Below are positions 7,938 through 17,862 of a stretch of DNA of 64,000 nt, piece after piece. A program made the translations under genes and the position numbers. The stretch is taken from contig JAJPHF010000077.1 in the NCBI GenBank assembly GCA_021325365.1, forward strand, positions 86,780-150,779. The letters are read 5' to 3'. Numbering within the stretch: position 1 is the first letter of the stretch; each line of letters begins with the position of its first letter. The notes below the pieces were generated by a model. It saw only the letters and a program-made list of their open reading frames with translations, did no database searches and was not told the DNA's origin. This DNA is from Pseudomonadota bacterium (GTDB lineage: Bacteria; Chloroflexota; UBA6077; JAJPHF01).

Positions 7938-9208
7938 GTGCCGAGCGCCGCGACGCGCCGCCTGCCCGACCGGCCGCCCACGCGCGACGAGGCCGTCGCC
8001 CTGCTGGACGCGACGGGCGGCGAGCTAGACGCGCTGCTCGCCGCCGCCGCGGAGCTGCGCGACGCCGGCAAGGACCGCGTCGTGACCTACTCGCGCAAGG
8101 TGTTCATCCCGCTCACGAACCTCTGCCGCGATAGCTGCGGTTACTGCACCTTCGTGCGCCGGCCCGGCGACCCGCGCGCCCGCACGCTGACCCCCGACGA
8201 CGTGCTGGCGATCGCCCGTGCGGGCGCCGCCGCCGGCTGCCACGAGGCGCTATTCAGCCTCGGCGACAAGCCCGAGCGCCGCCACCCGGAGCACGGCGCC
8301 TGGCTCGCAGCACGGGGCTATGCCACGACGATCGACTACCTGGCCGCCATGTGCCGGCTCGTGCTGGACGAGACGGGCCTGCTGCCGCACGCCAACCCTG
8401 GCGCGCTGAGCGCCGCGGACCTCGCGCTGTTGCGTCCGACAAACGTCAGCATGGGCATGATGCTGGAGAGCACCAGCGAGCGGCTGCTGGCGCGCGGCCA
8501 GGCGCACTGGGCGAGCCCCGACAAGGTGCCGGCGGTGCGGCTAGCCACGCTGCGCGCGGCGGGCGAGCAGCGCGTCGCCTTCACGACCGGCATCCTGATC
8601 GGCATCGGCGAGACGCTGGCCGAGCGCGTGGACGCGCTGCTCGCCATTCGCGACGTTCACGCCGAATACGGGCACATTCAGGAGATCATCGTCCAGAACT
8701 TCCGCGCCAAGCCCGACATCGCCCTGCACGACTGGCCGGAGCCGGACGAGGTGGACATGGCGCGGACGATCGCCGTGGCCCGCCTCCTGCTGGGGCCGGC
8801 GATGAACATCCAGGCGCCGCCCAACCTGACGCCCGGCAAGTACCCGCTCTACCTGGCGGCCGGGGCGAACGACTGGGGCGGCGTCTCGCCCGTGACCATC
8901 GACCACATCAATCCGGAGGCGCCCTGGCCCGAGATCGTGGCGCTGGAGCAGGCGACGGCGGCCGCGGGCTACATGCTCCGCGAGCGCCTGGCGCTCTATC
9001 CCGAGTACGCGCGCGACCGCCCCGAGTTCATTCCCGAGAGCCTGCGCGCGCGCGTGGCAAATCTGACCGACGACGATGGCCTGGTGCCCCGTCGGGGCGG
9101 GGCGCCGGGGGTATCCCCCGACTCCCCCTTCGTCTCGGGGGTGCAGGGCACCATCCCCGGCAGGGGTGTGGGAGTGTCCCCCCATCATCCCTCATCACTG
9201 GAGGACCA

Positions 9209-9212
<4 letters not shown>
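7938..9212 (+). CDS. cofG: 7,8-didemethyl-8-hydroxy-5-deazariboflavin synthase subunit CofG
   Basis: 424-residue radical SAM enzyme with the CofG-type cluster motif C63-x3-C67-x2-C70 (NLCRDSCGYCTF). With CofH it makes FO, the deazaflavin core of coenzyme F420, from tyrosine and a flavin-pathway pyrimidine. Family blocks such as 'CHEALFSLGDKPE', 'NVSMGMMLE', 'FTTGILIGIGET' and 'APPNLTPGKYPLYL' are intact. It starts with GTG 3 bp after the binding-protein gene. The last ~35 residues are a Gly/Pro/Ser-rich tail encoded by C/G-run DNA resembling an intergenic repeat, absent from typical CofG and probably dispensable. The stop overlaps the cofH start (GTGA). Confidence 0.95.
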
Positions 9213-10552
<1,340 letters not shown>

Positions 10553-10586
10553 ACCGGCACGCCTCCTGGCACGGACCGGGCGCGAT

Positions 10587-10629
10587 GTAGGGGCGGGTTT
10601 CATGCCCGCCCGCGGCCCGCAGGCCGCAG
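10587..10629. repeat. GTAGGGGCGG palindromic repeat, copy 1
   Basis: 43-bp element starting GTAGGGGCGGG and ending CCGCAGGCCGCAG, with an internal hairpin around TTTCATG. It recurs almost unchanged at 17981-18023, sharing the first 10 and last 22 bases. It lies in the cofH-to-ThDP-enzyme gap, which has no other recognisable content apart from the next gene's binding site. Confidence 0.85.
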
Positions 10630-10757
10630 CTCCAGTGTTCGCCGGCCGCGGGGCCGGCGCGCCGAGCGAAAGCCGGGCCACCTGGAGAACCGATCGAGCG
10701 TGGTTCGCACCGATGCCGGCAAGAACTCGGCGATAGGAGCAGGAGAGGAGCGCGACC

Positions 10758-12494
10758 ATGGGGGCGACCGCCGAGCGGATGACCAGTGGCGAGGGCCTGC
10801 TGGAAGTGCTACGGGCCTACGGCGTCGAGTACGTCTTCTCGTCGCCCGGCTCGGAATGGCCGGCCGTGTGGGACGTGCTGGCCCGCAACGAGGCGGAGGG
10901 CCGCCAGCCGCGCTACGTCAACACCCGCCACGAGATGGTGGCGGTCGGCGTCGCGGCGGGCTACTATCGCCAGACGCGGCGCCTGCCCGCGGTGCTGCTC
11001 CACACCGGCGTGGGCACGGCGCACTGTGCCATGGAGCTGCGCGCCGCCCGCGCCGAGCAGATCCCCCTCGCCGTGATGGCTGGCGAGGGCATCGGCTTCG
11101 GCGAGTGGCCGGGCCGCGATCCGGGCGCCCAGTTCTATCGCTACCTGGCCGACGTGGGCGGCCCGGCCGAGCTGGCGGCGCCGTTCGTGAAGCGCGCCAG
11201 CACCGTGGGCAGCGCGGCCGCGCTGCTCGGCCTGGTGGCCGACACCTGCCGCCTGGCGCTGACGCCACCCGAGGGGCCGGTGTTCCTGTCGGTGCCAATG
11301 GAGCTGATGCTGGGCGCCGAGGGCCTCGCGCGCCCCGGCCCGTTCGCGCCGCCGCCCGCGCCGCTCCAGCCGACGCCCGGCGCCCTGGAGATCGTCGCCG
11401 AGCAGCTTGTCGCCGCCGAGCGCCCGCTGATCCTCGCCGAGCAGGCCGGCAAGGACCCGGCGAACGTCGCCCGCCTGGTGGCGCTGGCCGACGCGCTCAG
11501 CATCCCCGTGGTGGAAGCATACGCGCCCGTCTACCTGAACTTCCCGCGCGACCACCCGCTGCACCAGGGCTACGACGCCACCAGCCTGCTCAAGGACGCC
11601 GACCTGGTGCTGCTCGTCGGCTGCCCGATCCCCTGGTATCCGGCGTCGGCGCGGCCGGCGCAGGCGCGGGTGATCGCCCTCGACCCCGACCCCGCCCACG
11701 CTATGCACCCGTACTGGGCGGTGGGCCTGGACGAGTCCCTGGGCGGCGCGCTCGGCCCGACGCTCGACGGGCTGCTAGCCGCCGCGCGCGAGCGTCAGCT
11801 CCGCGGTGACAGCAGGGTGCAGGAGCGCCGCACGCACTGGCAGGACCAACACGACCGTCAGCGCGCGGCCTGGCGCCGGACCGCCGCGAGCGTCGGGCAC
11901 GACACGCCCATCGACCCGCGCTGGGCCGCGCACGTGCTGGGCGAGGTCCTGCCGGCCGACGCCATCCTCTCCGAGGAGCTGACGACGGAGCGCGTGTTCC
12001 TGCTCCAAGGGCTGCCGCGCACCGAGCCGGGCACGTACCAGGGCCGCAACCACGGCGGGCTCGGCGTGAGCGTGAGTACGGCGCTGGGGCTCAAGTTCGC
12101 GGCGCCTGAGCGGCTCGTGGTGAACGTCGTTGGCGACGGCGCATTCAACTACAACCCTGTGTTCGCCGCCTTCGGCTTCCAGCAGCAGTGGGACACGCCG
12201 GTGCTGACGGTGCTGTTCAACAACGGCAGCTACGCGGCGATGAAGAACGCGCTCGGACGCTACTTCCCGGAGGGCTGGGCCGTGCGCACGGGCATCTACC
12301 CCGGCTCCGAGATCACGCCCGTGCCCGACTACGTGCGGTTCGCCGAGAGCTTCGGCGCCCACGCCGAGCGCGTCACCGACCCCGCCGCCCTGCGCGACGC
12401 CCTCACCCGCGCCCTCGCCCGCGTCCGCGACGGCCAGCCCGCCCTCGTCGACGTGGTGACCGCCGCGCTGGACCCGCGGCGGCTGGGCGGCTAG
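10758..12494 (+). CDS. thiamine diphosphate-dependent enzyme (acetolactate synthase/benzoylformate decarboxylase superfamily)
   Basis: 578 residues in the three-domain POX-type layout. An N-terminal pyrimidine-binding domain contains the activating Glu ('RHEMVAVGVAAGYYR'), a central domain spans roughly residues 200-340, and a C-terminal diphosphate domain has the GDG...NN motif ('VVGDGAFNYNP' to 'LFNNGSYAAMK'). Such enzymes decarboxylate or carboligate 2-oxo acids; the specific reaction cannot be fixed. AGGAGAGGAG precedes the ATG. The gene follows cofH by 205 bp, so it may share that transcript, and converges on the LysR gene with a 4-bp overlap. Confidence 0.9.
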   Translation: MGATAERMTSGEGLLEVLRAYGVEYVFSSPGSEWPAVWDVLARNEAEGRQPRYVNTRHEMVAVGVAAGYYRQTRRLPAVLLHTGVGTAHCAMELRAARAEQIPLAVMAGEGIGFGEWPGRDPGAQFYRYLADVGGPAELAAPFVKRASTVGSAAALLGLVADTCRLALTPPEGPVFLSVPMELMLGAEGLARPGPFAPPPAPLQPTPGALEIVAEQLVAAERPLILAEQAGKDPANVARLVALADALSIPVVEAYAPVYLNFPRDHPLHQGYDATSLLKDADLVLLVGCPIPWYPASARPAQARVIALDPDPAHAMHPYWAVGLDESLGGALGPTLDGLLAAARERQLRGDSRVQERRTHWQDQHDRQRAAWRRTAASVGHDTPIDPRWAAHVLGEVLPADAILSEELTTERVFLLQGLPRTEPGTYQGRNHGGLGVSVSTALGLKFAAPERLVVNVVGDGAFNYNPVFAAFGFQQQWDTPVLTVLFNNGSYAAMKNALGRYFPEGWAVRTGIYPGSEITPVPDYVRFAESFGAHAERVTDPAALRDALTRALARVRDGQPALVDVVTAALDPRRLGG

Positions 12495-13420
12495 GGGGCG
12501 CCCGCCGCGACGGGCAGGCGCTCGGCGCCGGCGAACGCGGCGTCGAGGAACGCCAGGAAGGCTTGCACGGCCGGCGAGTGGTGCTGGCGCGGACGCCAGA
12601 CCACGACGTACTCGGCGTGCAGGGCGAGGCCCTCGACCGCCACGACCTTCAGCAGCCCGGCGGCGACCTCGGCCGTCACGTTGCTGCGGGCGAGGAAAGC
12701 GGCGCCCTCGCCCCCGGCTACCACGCGTTTGACGGCCTCGGGTGTTTCGAACTCCATCTCCACGTTTGGCTCGACCCCCGCCGCTTGCAGCCGCTCCTTG
12801 CAGAGATGGCGGATCCGTAAGGAGTGCGCCGCCGGCGCGACCAGCGGCTGGCTGGCGAGCCAGCGCAGCGGCACGGCCCGGCCCGGGCGCCGCGCCCAGG
12901 GGTGCCCCGGGCCGGCCACCAGCACGATCTCGTCGCGGTAAAGCACGCGTGCCACGAGCCGCGCCGGCACCCGGTCGTTGATCCCGATGCCCAGGTCGGC
13001 CGTGCCCCGCACCACCTGCTCGAACGCGCGGGGTGTGGAGAGCGCCGTTAATTCGACGCGGATCTCGGGATACTGGCGCCGAAAGCGCGCGATCAGCGGC
13101 GGCAAGACGTACTGACCCGGTCCAATGCCGGCCGCCACCGTGACGCGGCCGCCGTGCAGGCCCTTCACGCGGTCGGCGACGTCGCGGATCGCTGCCACCC
13201 GCTCCAGCAGCTCCACGCCGTACTGATAGATCGCCTCCCCCGCCTCGGTAGGCACGAGCGGCCGCCGCGAGCGATCGAGCAGCATTACCCCCAGCGATTG
13301 CTCCAGCGCCTGGACCTGTTGGCTCACCGCCGGCTGGGATAGGAACAGGTGGCGGGCGGCGCGCGTGAAGCCCCGCTGCTCGACGACGGTGCAGAAGCAG
13401 CGGATCTGATCCGTGTTCAT
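12491..13420 (-). CDS. LysR-family transcriptional regulator
   Basis: 309 residues. An N-terminal winged helix-turn-helix (FCTVVEQRGFTRAARHL, then FLSQPAVSQQVQALEQSLG) is followed by a two-lobed effector domain from about residue 90 ('VTVAAGIGPGQYVLPPLI'). LysR regulators usually control a divergent target and their own gene in response to a pathway metabolite. Here the divergent neighbour is the tandem cupin/rubredoxin operon at 13564, separated by 143 bp. The convergent ThDP-enzyme gene could belong to the same pathway. Confidence 0.95.
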   Translation of the reverse strand: MNTDQIRCFCTVVEQRGFTRAARHLFLSQPAVSQQVQALEQSLGVMLLDRSRRPLVPTEAGEAIYQYGVELLERVAAIRDVADRVKGLHGGRVTVAAGIGPGQYVLPPLIARFRRQYPEIRVELTALSTPRAFEQVVRGTADLGIGINDRVPARLVARVLYRDEIVLVAGPGHPWARRPGRAVPLRWLASQPLVAPAAHSLRIRHLCKERLQAAGVEPNVEMEFETPEAVKRVVAGGEGAAFLARSNVTAEVAAGLLKVVAVEGLALHAEYVVVWRPRQHHSPAVQAFLAFLDAAFAGAERLPVAAGAP

Positions 13421-13429
13421 GGCAGAGAG

Positions 13430-13509
13430 ATTATATAAGCGTTGCCTATGCTCGGCACGCGGTAATCGAATGTTTGCTTCGTTCCGCTGGTGCTACCATG
13501 GTAGGCAAC
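13430..13509. promoter_or_regulatory. lysR promoter and candidate operator in the divergent intergenic region
   Basis: On the minus strand TATAAT (13430-13435) sits only 9 bases before the lysR ATG, implying a very short or leaderless mRNA. Between the divergent genes are a perfect 12-bp palindrome CTACCATGGTAG (13493-13504) and an inverted pair GTTGCCTA (13441-13448) / TAGGCAAC (13502-13509). These could be LysR sites, but no footprint evidence exists. Confidence 0.45.
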
Positions 13510-13563
13510 CGCCGGGAGCGGGTAGAGCGCCCAGGAAGCAGTGACGCACCCAGGAGGTAGCGG

Positions 13564-14202
13564 ATGTTCGCGGCCATTCAAGTCGATGAGCCATTGGAAC
13601 GCATCGCCGAGGACTGGGACTTTCTCTCGGACCGCGTCCTCTCGCACCTCACGACCTTCAAGCCGGTGGGCCAGAACATCTACGGCGTGCGGCGCCGGCA
13701 CATCGGCGCGGGGCAGGTGACAGACCTCCGCAAGGGGTCGATCACCGAGCACTGGGAGATGGGGCCGTCGGGACTCGTGTACTGGGAGCTACGGCCCTTC
13801 GAGCTGCACGTCACCGCCGCTGGCACGCCGCACCACGTCAGCCACAACTTCGGCTTCTGGCACATCAACGACATGGACGAGCTGTACCTGCCGATTCCCG
13901 GCGACTCGCCGGCGGAGCCGGGGCACTCGATCGTGCTCATGGGCACGCCGCGCGGGGACGAGTGCGACCGCTTCGCCTGGTATTGCGAGCGGTGCCTGAC
14001 CATGCTCCATGAGTACGTCTGCCACACGGGCGCGGAGGGCTTCAAAGCCTTCTACAAGGCGGAGCACGAGGCCGTCGCGCAGTACAATAGCGATCCCGCG
14101 CACCGCCGCTGCCCCGAGTGCGGCACCCTCAACCCGCCGGGCTACTGCTGGAACGTGAACCGCGACGGCGAGCTAGAGCGCCAGGGGCGCGCGCGGTGGT
14201 AG
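13564..14202 (+). CDS. cupin/rubredoxin-like protein, 3-hydroxyanthranilate dioxygenase-like (paralogue A)
   Basis: 212 residues. The middle reads 'FGFWHINDMDELYLPIPG': His100 and Glu106 have the same spacing as the first two iron ligands of bacterial 3-hydroxyanthranilate 3,4-dioxygenase. A C-terminal CxxC pair (C141/C144, WYCERC) and second CxxC (C183/C186, RCPECG) match the rubredoxin-like metal site of that enzyme. The usual third ligand His is not found at the expected distance; the barrel is shorter here. AGGAGG precedes the ATG. It is followed directly by a paralogue and a creatinase-fold gene and is divergent from LysR. Ring-cleavage of an aminophenol-like substrate is possible but unproven. 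Confidence 0.6.
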   Translation: MFAAIQVDEPLERIAEDWDFLSDRVLSHLTTFKPVGQNIYGVRRRHIGAGQVTDLRKGSITEHWEMGPSGLVYWELRPFELHVTAAGTPHHVSHNFGFWHINDMDELYLPIPGDSPAEPGHSIVLMGTPRGDECDRFAWYCERCLTMLHEYVCHTGAEGFKAFYKAEHEAVAQYNSDPAHRRCPECGTLNPPGYCWNVNRDGELERQGRARW

Positions 14203-14810
14203 ACGAGCAGGCGACGGGCCGGGCGATCCCCGAGCCGATCCTGAACTGGACGCTGCGGCTGGCCGACGAGGCGGGCCACGCCGCGCCGGGCTGCGAGCCG
14301 TGGCGCACGCTGGGCCAGCACGACGCCTGGGTCGGGCGCTATCCGACGGCGCACCCTCCGCTGCGCGTGCAGGAGATGCACGCCGGGCGCTGCGCCGAGT
14401 TCGCCAAGGCGGGCTACCTCATGCACCGTGTGGCCGCCGGCACGCCCTATCGCATCAGCCGCCTGTTCGGCTTCTGGCACATCTCGGACGCCGACCTGAC
14501 CTGGCTCCAGGTGCAGCGCGGCGACCTCACGCTGTACCTCGCGCTGGCGGGCGGCGCGACCGGCCTGCGGGGCGACCACGCCGTCGCCTGGTACTGCGCG
14601 CGCTGCGGTCATGAGATCGCCCGTCAGGCGTTTGCCCGCGCCGGGCGGACCGGCGCCTTTCTCGCCGAGCGCAGCCGCGCCGCCGTGGCGGCGTTCAACG
14701 CGACGGCCGAGGGCCGGCGCTGCCCGGCTTGCGGGTGGGAGCACCCGCCGGCCTACCCCTTCTCCCCGCTCGATCCGCAAGCCGCCGACGCTCCGCCGCC
14801 GCCGTGGTGA
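14196..14810 (+). CDS. cupin/rubredoxin-like protein (paralogue B, degenerate ligand)
   Basis: 204 residues from the GTG that overlaps the previous stop by 7 bp. It shares with the upstream protein the block 'FGFWHISDADLTWLQVQ', the AWYCARC pair (C134/C137), an intervening helix (AVAAFNAT) and RRCPACG (C176/C179). The His (95) is kept, but the position equivalent to Glu106 is Leu101, so the iron site seems incomplete. The conserved Cys pairs argue for a retained structural metal. The tight coupling suggests a heteromer in which this copy is structural or regulatory. Function unknown. Confidence 0.6.
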   Translation: MVDEQATGRAIPEPILNWTLRLADEAGHAAPGCEPWRTLGQHDAWVGRYPTAHPPLRVQEMHAGRCAEFAKAGYLMHRVAAGTPYRISRLFGFWHISDADLTWLQVQRGDLTLYLALAGGATGLRGDHAVAWYCARCGHEIARQAFARAGRTGAFLAERSRAAVAAFNATAEGRRCPACGWEHPPAYPFSPLDPQAADAPPPPW

Positions 14811-14853
14811 GCCCGCGATAGCACGAGCGCACGCGAAGGAATGTGGATTCGTT

Positions 14854-16119
14854 ATGACGCAGGTTGCCGACACGGGTGTCATGCACCCCTACCGACGCTT
14901 CTCCCTGGCCGAGCGAGACCGCCGCTGGGCGGCGCTGCGCCGGCTCATGGACCGAGACCGCCTCGACGCGATCGTCGCGCCGCCCAACAACGGCAACTCG
15001 ACTGACTGGCAGGCCGACGCGCGCTACATCTCCCACTGCGGCGGCGGTGCCGACGCGTCGATCGGCGTCGTCTTCCCGCGGGAGGGCGAGGTGACCGTCG
15101 TCGCCACCTCGGCCCAGGACCGCTGGGGGCCGAAGATCCAGAACTGGGTGGCCGACGTGCGCGAGGTGAACCGCCGCTACGGCCGCGGCATGGCCGAGCG
15201 CCTGCTGGAGCTGGGCCTGCAACGCGGGCGGATCGGCATCTGCGGCCTGGACTTTGGCACCCGCACGCCCGAAGGGCTCATCCTCCACGGTACTTACCTG
15301 GCCCTGCGCGAGGCGCTGCCCGACGCGGAGTTCGTCTCGGCGTCGGATCTCCTCCAGGAAGTGCGCGAGGTCAAGAGCCAGGAGGAGATCGACGTCCTCC
15401 AGCGGTCGGTCGACCTGATCGAGCGGGCCCTGGAGGCGCAAGCCCTGTGGGCGCAGCCGGGCGTGCCCGACTACGTCGTCTGGGCCGAGACGATGCACGC
15501 CATGTTCGTGCGCGGTTCGGAGCCGACGGTCCATTTCAACTGGATCAGCGGCCGGAACCCCGTCCGCACGCTCACGCGGCCCACCGCGCGGCCCCTGGAG
15601 AAGGGCGACCTGATTCTCAAGGAGATCGAGTCCTCGATCATTGGCTACCGCGCGCAGCAGTTGCGGCCGCTGGCCGTACACGAGTGCGATCCGATCATCA
15701 TCGACCTGGCGAAGCTGCACGCCGATCTCTACGACGAGGTGCTGGCGTTCCTCAAGCCGGGCGTCACCGTGGGCGAGCTAGTGCTCAAGACGCGCGAGGT
15801 GGCCGCCCGCCTCGCGCCGAAGCGCGGGCCGCTCGCGGGCGCGACCGCGGGCATGCTGTTGCACGGCCGCGGTCTGGGCGACGACCGTCCGCTGATCATT
15901 CCCAGCGGCTACGAGGGCACGGACCGGGCCTGGAGCCAGCCGTTCCCCGAGAACGGCGTCTACATCTGCAAGCCCGGCGTCCAGACCGCCGACGACCGCT
16001 ACCGCTTCGAGTGGGGCGATACCATCCGCACCACGGCGACCGGCGCGGTGCGCATGGGCCGCGCGCCCCACGGCGTCATCATCTCCGAGCCGCGCGAGGT
16101 GTCCTGGCCGACCGATTAG
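14854..16119 (+). CDS. creatinase/Xaa-Pro peptidase (M24) fold protein lacking standard metal ligands
   Basis: 421 residues: an N-terminal creatinase-like domain ('RDRLDAIVAPPNNGNSTDW') and a C-terminal pita-bread domain from about residue 190. M24 peptidases bind two metals through Asp, Asp, His, Glu, Glu. By eye the corresponding segments read 'LILKEIESSIIGYRAQQLRP', 'LLHGRGLGD', 'GVYICKPGV' and 'FEWGDTIRTTATG'. Only the His is clearly kept, so it is unlikely to be an ordinary metallopeptidase. Creatinase itself is a metal-free amidinohydrolase of this fold, so a metal-free C-N hydrolase is plausible. It is third in the LysR-linked operon, after the two cupin/rubredoxin genes. Confidence 0.8.
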   Translation: MTQVADTGVMHPYRRFSLAERDRRWAALRRLMDRDRLDAIVAPPNNGNSTDWQADARYISHCGGGADASIGVVFPREGEVTVVATSAQDRWGPKIQNWVADVREVNRRYGRGMAERLLELGLQRGRIGICGLDFGTRTPEGLILHGTYLALREALPDAEFVSASDLLQEVREVKSQEEIDVLQRSVDLIERALEAQALWAQPGVPDYVVWAETMHAMFVRGSEPTVHFNWISGRNPVRTLTRPTARPLEKGDLILKEIESSIIGYRAQQLRPLAVHECDPIIIDLAKLHADLYDEVLAFLKPGVTVGELVLKTREVAARLAPKRGPLAGATAGMLLHGRGLGDDRPLIIPSGYEGTDRAWSQPFPENGVYICKPGVQTADDRYRFEWGDTIRTTATGAVRMGRAPHGVIISEPREVSWPTD

Positions 16120-16198
16120 CCTGCTACCGCGCGGCCCGCACCGCGGCCAGCGACTCCCCAGCGGCAGAACGCGTGAAGCTCCCGAGCAAAGGTGAGAC

Positions 16199-17353
16199 AT
16201 GTCGAGGATCGGCGGATCGGGCGCGCGGGCCTGCGCGCCCTGGGTACTTGGCCTGGTCGCGCTCGTCGCGGCCTGCACGGCACGCGGGGGCACGCCGACC
16301 GCCTCGTCGGTCCCGGCCGGCGGGGCCGCGAGCGCTGGCGCCACCGCGCAGTCGCCCCCGGCCGGGCCGCCCGGCCGGGGGCCGGCCGCGGCCAGCGCGC
16401 CCGCGCCGGCCACCGTCCGCGTCGCCACGCAAGGCCGGCCCGACCAGGCAGCCTTCCAGCTCGCGCTCGACCGCGGCTACTTCACGGCCCAGGGGATCGA
16501 GGTCGAGCCAGTGCCCTTTAGCGGCGGGGCCGAGATGGTCCCCGCCCTCGCGACCAACCAGATCCAGGTCGGCAACGGGGCGCCCAGTATCGCTCTCTAC
16601 AACGCGCTCAACCGGGGCGTGGAGATTCGCATGGTGGCCGACTACGCCCACGTCGGCTCGGCCACCGATACCACGCTCGCCATCCTGGTCCGCAAGGATC
16701 TCTGGGACGCCGGCACCGTGCGGTCCATGGCCGACCTGCGCGGCCGCCTGTTCGCGAACGGCTCGGCGCCCGGCACGGTGGCCGACCGCCTGTACTACGG
16801 CGCGCTGGCCAAGGAGGGCCTCAGTGGCGACGACGTCCAGGTGCAGTACATGCCCCTCCCCGACATCTTCGCGGCCCTCGCCAATTCCCGTGCCGATGCC
16901 GGCGTGCTGACCGAACCATTGGTCACGCAGGCCGAGCAGCAAGGCTTTGCGACCGTGCTCTATCCTGCCGGCGCGGTGATTCCTGGCGGCATCCTCTCGG
17001 TGCTCCAGTACTCGGCGCAGTTCGCCGCCGAGCAGCCGGACGTCGGCACGCGCTTCATGGTCGGCTACCTGCAAGGCGTGCGCGACTACCACGACGCCTT
17101 CATTCTGAAGCGCGACCGGCAGGCGGCCATCGACATCCTCGCCCGGCGGCTGTCGGTCAAGGACCCGCACATCTGGGAAACCTACCAGCCGACGAGTATC
17201 GACCTGAACGGCGCCGTGAACGTCGACGACCTGCGGGAGGCGGCCGCCTTCTTCGCGCAACACGGCGGACTAGACGGGCCAATACCCGACTTCAGCAGGA
17301 TCGTGGACCCGCGCTTCGCGGACGCCGCGGTGCAAGTCCTCGGGCGGCGGTAA
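16199..17353 (+). CDS. ABC solute-binding lipoprotein, NMT1/THI5 type
   Basis: 384 residues. The signal peptide ends in a lipobox (LVAAC), followed by a Gly/Ala/Pro/Ser linker to about residue 65. The mature domain has 'FQLALDRGYFTAQGIEVEPV', the NMT1-type first-lobe signature, then 'QVGNGAPSIALYNALNRG'. It resembles the binding protein at 6813-7934 in layout ('RKDLWDAGTVRSMADLRGR' versus 'RKDLWDSGELRTIAGLRGR'), pointing to duplication. It lies 79 bp after the creatinase-fold gene and probably delivers or senses that operon's substrate. No permease is adjacent. Confidence 0.9.
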   Translation: MSRIGGSGARACAPWVLGLVALVAACTARGGTPTASSVPAGGAASAGATAQSPPAGPPGRGPAAASAPAPATVRVATQGRPDQAAFQLALDRGYFTAQGIEVEPVPFSGGAEMVPALATNQIQVGNGAPSIALYNALNRGVEIRMVADYAHVGSATDTTLAILVRKDLWDAGTVRSMADLRGRLFANGSAPGTVADRLYYGALAKEGLSGDDVQVQYMPLPDIFAALANSRADAGVLTEPLVTQAEQQGFATVLYPAGAVIPGGILSVLQYSAQFAAEQPDVGTRFMVGYLQGVRDYHDAFILKRDRQAAIDILARRLSVKDPHIWETYQPTSIDLNGAVNVDDLREAAAFFAQHGGLDGPIPDFSRIVDPRFADAAVQVLGRR

Positions 17354-17385
17354 GCTAAATCGCAGGGTCGCTGGGGGTCTGGCCT

Positions 17386-17409
17386 CGCCAAACCTACAGG
17401 CCCACCTGG
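17386..17409. repeat. half copy of the long palindrome found at 48881-48929
   Basis: The stretch CGCCAAACCTACAGGCCCACCTGG closely matches the right arm of the 49-bp palindrome at 48881-48929; here the inverted partner is missing. It follows the solute-binding protein stop by about 30 bp. Confidence 0.5.
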
Positions 17410-17520
17410 ATCGGGCGTAGCGAAGCGGGGGCAACTGCCCGGCGACGAGCGCGGCGCAAGCAGCTTGGGCGCCCGCTGGCCGGCGGGACCGTGGCGCTCC
17501 ATGAGGGGGAGTTCGGACCT

Positions 17521-17862
17521 ATGGTAGAGGGAGAGACCTGGGTGGAAGCGTGCCGGCTGGACGCGCTTTCGTCCGAGCGCTGCACGCTGGTCACGCTAGA
17601 CGGCCTGGAGGTCGGCCTGCTGCTGCACGCCGGCCAGCCGGTCGCGGTCGTGAACAACTGTCCCCATTTCGGCGGCCCGCTGGCCCAAGGGCCGGTTAGC
17701 ACGGCCCGTGGCGAGATCATCTGCCCCTGGCACCGCTTCCGCTTCGACCTCGCGACCGGCCGGAGCGTGACCAACCCCGCGATGGCGGCGCCGCTGCTGC
17801 GCACGGACGTGCGCGACGGCACAGTCTGGGTGGACCTCAGCGGTTCGAACGTCGGCGCGTAG
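17521..17862 (+). CDS. Rieske-type [2Fe-2S] ferredoxin
   Basis: 113 residues from the ATG at 17521, which has GAGGGGGAG upstream; an in-frame GTG at 17491 would add ten residues. The cluster motifs are complete: C-P-H (NCPHFGGPL) and C-P-W-H (ICPWHRFRF), the Cys/His pairs of a Rieske centre. Small soluble Rieske ferredoxins shuttle electrons to ring-hydroxylating oxygenases or act as a subunit. No oxygenase alpha subunit is in the window, so its partner is unknown. It may be the last gene of the LysR-linked operon. Confidence 0.9.
   Translation: MVEGETWVEACRLDALSSERCTLVTLDGLEVGLLLHAGQPVAVVNNCPHFGGPLAQGPVSTARGEIICPWHRFRFDLATGRSVTNPAMAAPLLRTDVRDGTVWVDLSGSNVGA

Noticed and set aside
8351..9208. 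upstream extension of the cofH frame
   Set aside because: Lies inside cofG and is low-complexity; the GTG at 9209 with GGAGG is the natural start.
15447..16910. long open frame overlapping the creatinase-fold and binding-protein genes
   Set aside because: Arg/Pro/Ala-rich with no motif; frame-shadow of two recognised genes.
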